Source: Loripinus fragilis (Eukaryota > Mollusca > Bivalvia > Lucinida > Lucinidae). Taken from it: a stretch of DNA of 64,000 nucleotides. The DNA lies in NCBI GenBank assembly GCA_964019695.1, contig OZ026517.1:59465172-59529171 (forward strand). The letters run 5' to 3'. How positions within the stretch are numbered: position 1 is the first letter of the stretch; each line of letters opens with the position of its first letter. Of this stretch, positions 47,101 through 55,603 are shown in pieces. The notes under the pieces are model-generated. The model saw only the letters and a program-made list of their open reading frames with translations, searched no databases and had not been told where the DNA came from. The translations under genes were made by a program, and so were the position numbers.

Positions 47101-50100
47101 TCTGAGAGTGGCAGCGTTAACGTGTAACATTAGGTTATATACGTTACCCCCCCCCCCCCCCCCCCGAAATAGCACTAAACGTTCCGGATAATGCCTCAAC
47201 CATGACATGTTCGTACATATTTGCATGCTGACACAGGTTTATGAACTTCTTATAATACAGATACATATTTTCAGTATTAATTTTATAAATATCTTGAGTT
47301 ATTACCGTTGTATACGTTACTTAGTGTTTCCTGCTTTATTTCCGAGTATCAGTATGGTATTTAATAACTATAAGTGTATTACATCTGTCACAGAATATAG
47401 TAAATCTATAAGACTGCTACTTAAATGACTTAAATTTCTTTATTATGGTCGCTTACACTATTTTTCATGCCCATGTTACGTATGTTACCCTCAAAATAGC
47501 ATTAAACATTCAAGTTAATGTCTCTAACAAGCCCTGTTTATACTTATTTACATGCTGGCACAGGTTTATGTACTTCTTTTAACAAGGTTTACCTATCTTT
47601 ATTCATTTAATAATAGGCCCTGAGCTTTAACTGTAATGTATGTTACCAAATGATACATAAGTTATTCTGAGTATCTGTATAGCAGAAGTTGACTATACAT
47701 GCATAAAGTCTGTCAGAGAATTTAGAAAATTTATAAGGCTGAAATAAATTGAAGTTCCTTCTTAATTTATGGTGATTTAAATTATTATTATAATGTGATA
47801 TATCAACCTTCACTGTTTGCTCACATAAACAGTAGATACCATGCATTCAAAGCGGAAAATCTGAAAGACAATCACTGTGAAACAGCTCAGTTTTGGGCAA
47901 GGCTTATGTTAACAATTCAGATGATTGTGACACTGATAAGGGCTACAAGGAAAACAACTTTGAATTGCATGTGAGCTCTATCTGTATGCCTTGTTCCCAA
48001 TGTTCATTGCACATAATAACAACAAATATGCACAATATGTACCTGTGTAACTGATTACACTCACAAATTTGTCTGATACACATCGCAGATGCAAAGAACT
48101 TCTCGAACAAAATGGGTTTAGTGTGTCACAACCATTGTGTATTTGCTTGAGAAATGCTTTTGACATAACTATAAGGCAAACAATAGACCCGTGCCAAGTC
48201 AAAGGAGGTATTATAGGCTTCAGCAAATAGAACTACACTTCGTACTGCAAATGAAATGGTGATTTACTCATCACATCAGAGCTCAATGCACAACTCTTCA
48301 ATGCATTGAAATCAAATATTCAATCTGCTCAGATGCAAAGTAGAACGGGTTCTAGAGGCAGTTTCTGGCTTCACCAATCCTTTTAGTTCTAGTTCTGAAG
48401 ACAATGAAGTGTGCTTTTTGTCTTTAGGGTTTCCTGCTAAGCCTGGGATAGCTAAGGATCTTATTGAGGCTGATGACATTGGCAGGAAAGCTGTTGCAGA
48501 CTTCATTGACTCACTTTAAGTTGAAAATATGTCTTTCACAACCTCATAAAATGCTACAAGCTAATAAAGTTTTGAGGCTTGCGAGGTCAAGAAGAAATTG
48601 CCATATTTACAAAACGTAATCAGCCAGATGAGAGCTTAAAGGAGCGTCTTTGGTCAGCATGACCTTCTTTCCATTGGACATAATGTTGACCTTGAGTTGA
48701 CACTGCCATTCCTTCTGGGACCTGTACGATGATAACTGTCAACTCCTGATAGAATTTCCACCAAAACTGACAAGTCCAATTTCTGCATGGCTTGCAATCA
48801 CACACTGAACCAACATTAGATTGACCATCTAGTGCTGCAAATAACTTTGATGGTAATGCCATACTACAGACAATAAAAGCTTTTCCTGTTACCTTCAAGG
48901 GTCTGATGGAACCAGTATTTGGCAGGGCATGTTGGTTTTGTCACTGATACATATATACAATGTATAATTAGCAGTCGATAAAGTCATACAAACTTTCTCG
49001 CAGAGGATAACCTGGATGTTTTGTTTCACACTGATCTATGCAACAAAAGATGCACCTTCTGAATGTCAACAACATTGGCCAGAATATGGGGGAAGAGATC
49101 TACAGTCATACACTGTTTAACAGATTGTGACACTACCAATGTGCCAATGTGTTAGTACTACGGAAAAGTTGTTCCTTTCAAACTGATAGAGAATCCCTCC
49201 CCACTAGTTCATCTACATTCTAAGCAGGTTAGGAAAACAAACAAAGAATTGCTCTAGGCACTCCTCAGTGACATGAAGCCATAACATGTGCTATTTATGT
49301 AAATGTGAGTTAGCTGCAGTATGGCATGTTTTTGAAAAAAAAGTACCAAAGCCATACACGTCATACACATATTTGACTATTTCAAATGGCATGAACATGA
49401 GTTTACTTCCACTCTGCTTTTCTGTGCTTTAGCTGTACATCCAAAACTGAACTATCAAGTATTTCCCATGAAAGCAAGTGAGGCTTTCCAGATATGGACA
49501 AAATGTGTGGAAAATAAATGGGAAGGAAATCGAGTACCTCTGGGTGAAAGAAAGCTTGATTGTACCCAAACAAAAGAGCCACAGAATTATATTTCACATT
49601 TTGTGTGATATGGGGTTACCATGTTCAAAACTCATTAACCCAAACCTTATAAAAGATAGAAACATAATATTTGCAGTTTCCAAAAGGTACATAAACATTC
49701 TTTAATACAAAATGAATTAGTAAGCAAATTCACATTTATCATATGACGTCGCGTCTGGGAGTGAAATAACGCCATGCAATAAAATTTGTAAACCACTAGT
49801 GGTTTATCGATTTACGGGAAACGTTATGACGTCCATAATAACGTTGCGTACATAATGACAATATTATAACGCTTTACCGTCAGCAATGAAACTTCAAATA
49901 TATCTTAATGTCATATGATAAATAGAATCTAACATTCGAGCTCTTGTATTATTGAATTTATTAAACTCGTTGCGAAAAGGAGATAAAATGCTCAGCAAGC
50001 CTCGCATTTTATCTCTTTTCCCCAACTCGTTTAATAAATTCAATAAAACATGAGCACTCATGTAAGATCCTCTATGTAAAAAATACCAATCTTCATTAGT

Positions 50101-53100
50101 TTCATAAATCATTTATATGGGAATAGTGAAATAAATAGAGAATACTAGGTGAGTGTCTTTTATTATCAAGTTTACCAGGCAAGGCTTTGAGAATGCTTTT
50201 TGACATTGCGAGGCTTGCCAAGCAATTCAACATGCGTTCTCAAAGACGAGCCTGGTAAACTTGATATCAAAAGACGCGAACCTGGTATTCTATTTATCAG
50301 TTAACCCATTGTTATAAACTCTTTAAACTAGCGATTATGACGTATTTTTTATTTTTGTGTTGATTCAGCGTCATTAGCGACGTCATTCAAAAAGTGCAAC
50401 GTCACCATGACCTGATAAAGGTAACATGCCGTGAGATAGGAAACGTTTATTAGGTTATGTTGAAACAATTCAGTTAATATTAGGGGTGACTGATAATAAA
50501 ACATACGTAACACTTTGGGGAGCATATTTGTTTTCAAAGATCGTTATCTGTGATGCAAAAATAGCTTACTTGGGTTATATAGCCAATTTGGGAATCTTAC
50601 CTTATGGTTTGCACTTTTCAGAAGTCATGTCATTTACTAAAGTAAGTAAGGGTGCAAAGATCAGGAATCGATACAATCAAGTACCACACCTGACCCAGGA
50701 TACCAAAGTGACAAACTCAAAGTAAGACACCACAAACGAGAGCCAAGAGGTCAGCCCTTTCCCAGCAGGTGACAACAAAGCACATATAAACAGACGCGCA
50801 CAAAGACATAGCAAACACAAGAAAGAACAAAAACATACAAGATCCACAAAAGAAGTACCGCCTTGGAACAGTCAGTAAAATATTTTACTGGAGGCCTTAT
50901 ACCAGTTTAAAATTATCAAAGATGTTAATGGGTAATATATGTAATTGGCTGTTACAAGGTTATTATGCCATTACCAGAGTCCTAGTATAATGCTAAATCC
51001 TTGCAAGATGAATCTGATAGAGGATAAAGAAGCTGTATTGGAAAATTATTTATACCCTTGAATAAAATACGAAGAGTTGTTAGCTTGGCAAGTAACAGCT
51101 CTATAACTTCTACCTGATGGGTTTTCTTTGATCTGCTTAAGTTGTTACTCACAAATTGCACTGTATGTTACAAACTTTCCAGGGTGTATGGTAGTTTATG
51201 TTTTAAATTACTTTCTCAGCAGATGAGCCAGAGTAAAAAGAAGTACATAGACCTGTGGATCAGCATGCAAATAAGTACAAGCATGTCGTGTTGGAGACCT
51301 TATCTTGAACGTTTAGTGGTATTCGGAGAGTAACGTATGTAACCTGGGCTGTAAAATAGTGTAAGACACCATAATAAGGAAGTTCAATTCATTTGAATAG
51401 CAGCCTTATAGATTTGCTATATTCGATGACGGATGTAATACACGTATATTCAATAACTGCCATACTGATACTTGGAAAAAACATATGAAACACTAAGTAA
51501 CATATACAACGGCAAAAACTCAAGACATTTATAAAATAAATGCTAAAATTATGTAACTGTGCTATAAGATGTTCTTAAACCTGTACCAGACTTAAAAAAG
51601 TGTGAATATGTCATGTTGAAAACATTATCAGGAAAATTTAATATTATTTTGCAGGTAACGTACGTAATATGATGTTTCAGGCTAACGCTGCCACTCTTAG
51701 AGGGCTAACATATTTCATTTAGTGGCTTATATAATGTAGTATCTGGAAATCATAGTGTACAAAATTCCCCCTAGGGGAAGGGGGTACTATTGCCAGCACA
51801 AGGCCTAGAGAATTACATTTGACATTTTTGTGTGATATGGGGCTACTATGTTCAACATCTAATAACTCAAAAAGTTTATAAGATAGAAACGTAATGCTTG
51901 CAGTTTTGAAAGGGTAAATAAAATTTCTTTAATATAATACCAAATTAATGAACATAAACTGTTTTCAATAAAATTCATGACAAACTATATAAGACTCATT
52001 TATCATTTAAAAGGGGGTTCAATGGAAATTGTAACATACACTACATTGGGGTGACTTTATTTATTTTCAAATGTCAATATCTGTGGCCCAGTAATAGCTT
52101 AGTTAGAAGATATAACCAATTTGGAAATCTTACCATATCTTTTGCACTTTTCTAAAGTCTTAAAAAGAAAGTTAAGTATCAAATCTTTTGAAAGGTAACG
52201 TATACAACAGGCTGTTACAGCTTAACGCTGCCATTGTCAGAGGGCTAATATGTTGCAAAATCCTTTTGCAAAAGACATTTGGCTTCAAGAAAAATATGGT
52301 CTACAAAATTCCCCCTGATGGGGGGGGGGGGCGTAAACCATATCTAGCCAGTGGCCTATAGTGACTGGCGACAAATGGCAATCGAAATCACTGTTTCAAG
52401 CGATTCTTTTATCCTCGTTCGTCGATTGTTAAGAACGTTTTCGATTGCCGCCTATCTGGTGTGGCAATGTGAGCAAACTCACGACAGTGAACAAAATGTG
52501 AATTATTCTATTTTTTTTTAAATTCAGATTTCAATTTTATTTTATTCATTATGCACTTACAATAGGACGAGAAAATTTTCAATGTTTGTTCTTAGAAACT
52601 ATAATTGCATGCTTAGGAAGGTTTTTTTTCTTGTTGTTGTCTTTAACAATATTGTATGGTTTGTCAACACTGCTCCGCGTATTTTGAACCAAGTCATCCA
52701 GCAGGGGGTGGAAATTGGAGATCATCCAGAAAAAAAACACATAACAAAACCAAACAAATCCCTGGCCTCAAGAATTAAAATCCCAAATAGTAATGTACTG
52801 TGAATGTAGCACGTATGAGGATTCAGGATCCGAAATTGCGCAGTATGACCCACCTTCTTTCTTATGAATCATCATGATTTCACTGCTTTCAACGGAACAT
52901 TAAATTTTGTGACAAGTTATGCCCGTCAAAATATTTAGCTTCGAAAAAGGTGTTTTCCATTTTCTTAGGGTGGAAAAGTAAAACTTGCCATCTTCACTAA
53001 ATCGATACCTTTAATTGAATTTTAGGAGCCTTTTTTTAGCGAGATGAGCTAAACTTGAATTAAAACCTTCCTTACAAGTGCGGATCCAGAGGGGGGGGGG

Positions 53101-55529
53101 GGCAGGGGTCCGGACCCCACCCTTGAAAATCACAAGTTATATGGGATTTAATAGGGAATAAGCAATTGGACCCCCCCTCCTGGAAAAAGTTGGACCCCCC
53201 TGGAAAATGTTGGACCCCCTCTGGAACCTTGAAAAGTGATAGTTTTCTTGGAAATTTACCATTTGACTTCAGTAAATTAAGCCGAGGACTAAAAAAAATA
53301 AAAAAAAATTGTCAGAGCTTTTTTGTCAGATTGACCTGGACCCCCCCACCCCCACCCCTGACGAAAATTCCTGGATCCGCGCATGCCTTATTTTTCGTTT
53401 CAGAATGGCAACGGCTTGGAAACCAACGTTTAGGGCGTGCAGGACCCTTTTAGTGATTTTTCTTGTCTTCATTATATGCTGGGTGCCGTACGCCGTTATT
53501 ACGGGAAGTGACTTCAGCAATGAGTATGCCATGGAGACGCACTTGTTTGCAACGATGTTGGCCCACTTTCACTCGAGCTCGACTATACTGGTGTATATGT
53601 TTACGAACAAGTAAGATTATAATCCATTTCGTATTTGCTAACTCAAAATAATTTATTTGAACTAGCTCTCTGACACTGGTACATGCCCTGGACACATTTC
53701 GGAATAAACCAGCAATCAAAAGAAAGGCTGTAATATAAACTTATACCTGTTTAGCCCATTTGTGACGCATGGGCTTCCCATTCTTATCATTTGGATTAGC
53801 CATATTTAAATTTTAGGGACATTAGGGGTATACACTCAGTGGCCATAAGTGAGTTCCCAAATCAGTTTACAAGAAATTGACAAAAATATGGTCTGAAACA
53901 ATGGTCTTTTCTAGCCAATTAAGACCATTTCCCCAAATGATAATTGCCCTGGATAAATAAACAGGATATATGTTTACGTCATCACCAAATTGTATGATGT
54001 CATCATCTGTTGCTATGGAGATATTGTGTATCACAAACATTGGCTCCATTTCTTCAAAAAAGATAGCATGTGTTGAAAAATTGCTGTAAAAATGTCAGAT
54101 TTAAATATTGTTTATTGAAAATTTGCAGAAATTATTTGAAATGTACTGGTAAACTTTCTGTTAAAGTTCAAATTAGTATAGACACTGAAAATAAAATAAT
54201 GCAGAGCCTGGGCGGAAAATAATGCCATGAAAATGACCTGACTGCAATATACTTTGTCTGTAAAAACAAACTAAATAAACAAATGCAGGAACATGGATAT
54301 GTATGTTTTGTGAGGTATCATAACAGTGTTCTCTTTGAAAATAATTTTTGTTGAATAAATGTTGACGGATATAAGCTATGGTTGGATCCTAAAAATCTGC
54401 TAGTTTCACTGTCAGTCCTGATATTGGTGCCACAAGCAGCATAATCAGAGATATAATATTTGTGTAACAATTATTTTCAGTTGAAAGTACCATTTGGGGT
54501 TACATTTTTACAGAACATTTAGAGAAGAAGAGAAAAGAAGAAACTATCCTATGATTTTCGTACCCCCTCGTAAAGTAAAGTTTGACCAAGGGGTTAGATA
54601 TTGCTGGGTGCTGTCTTTTCGATTGGAAAGAACGAAACATTTAAAGACTATTTGCTCCAAACGCTCATATATAGACCCTAGAAAGACTGATACTTATTGC
54701 TGAGTTACCGTGTGGATTCATTCAATAATTTAGATTTTTGGAGCAGGGGTACAAATACCCCACCCACCCCTAATATGAAAGTGAATAAATTAGCAAGATG
54801 AGAACAAATCTTGTTCACAGCTCACGAGTATATTATATAAGCACCATTATCACCAAAAGATATACAAAACAAGCAATATCTATAGTCATGTAAAACGGAA
54901 GAAGTTTAGAACCCACGGCAAATCAAAATGTTTCAGAAATCAGGGGTGGTCAAAATAAATAACACCCACGAACTCTAGGTGATATTATTTCTATAATAAT
55001 CTAGCGTTCTAAAGTTCAATAATAGCAAATAGTGATATGTTCAAAATTTCAGATAATTTGCATTCCTCGTTTTCAAATTATACAACTTTAAATGTGCTTA
55101 AATTTTTGCAAATGAAACAAGGCTTGCCATTTTGGGAACTCACTTCTAGCGTGTATATATATTCCCCCGTTTTTTTATGTAATTCCTATGATCAAACAGA
55201 ATAGTCCCATTTTTGTGGCATCACATCTTGGGGGGTATTATGTTTACTAATTTCCCATTATAGACTTAAAAAGGACACCAGGCTTATTTTGGTTAAGCAT
55301 TGCGTCCTTTTATTGGACAAAGGCAAACATAATAGCCCAAGATATGATGCCTAGAATCGCAGTGTCCCATTTTGGGCTATTCTGTTTGCTTGATACAAGA
55401 ATGTCATCGAACAATGAAATACAAATTGCACCTTAAAAGGAGAGTCGACTCAATCACTTGTTAGAAAAAACAAACATGAACAATTCTTTTATTCAAGGTA
55501 TTCATGTATTGCATGGGTGTCATTATTTC

Positions 55530-55603
<74 letters not shown>

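Larger units (their letters stand above)
46996..51808. mobile_element. ~4.8-kb element with long subterminal inverted repeats (intron 3)
   Basis: TAGGCCTTGAGCTGGCTATA...AGGGGGAATTTTTTACAC, then GGCAGCGTTAACGTG and TACGTTACC, then a ~310-bp block repeated twice (47160-47440, 47450-47760). The right side, 51200-51808, holds the same modules inverted, ending CCCCTAGGGGAAGGGGG...CAAGGCCTAGA. Similarity is roughly 80% over at least 450 bp. Between them are a coding remnant (47850-48519) and later insertions at 49740-50915. Probably a large non-functional DNA transposon of unknown superfamily. Confidence 0.6.

Noticed and set aside
48620..48898. 92-codon minus-strand frame
   Set aside because: Antisense to the decayed plus-strand coding region of the long element; no recognisable domain.
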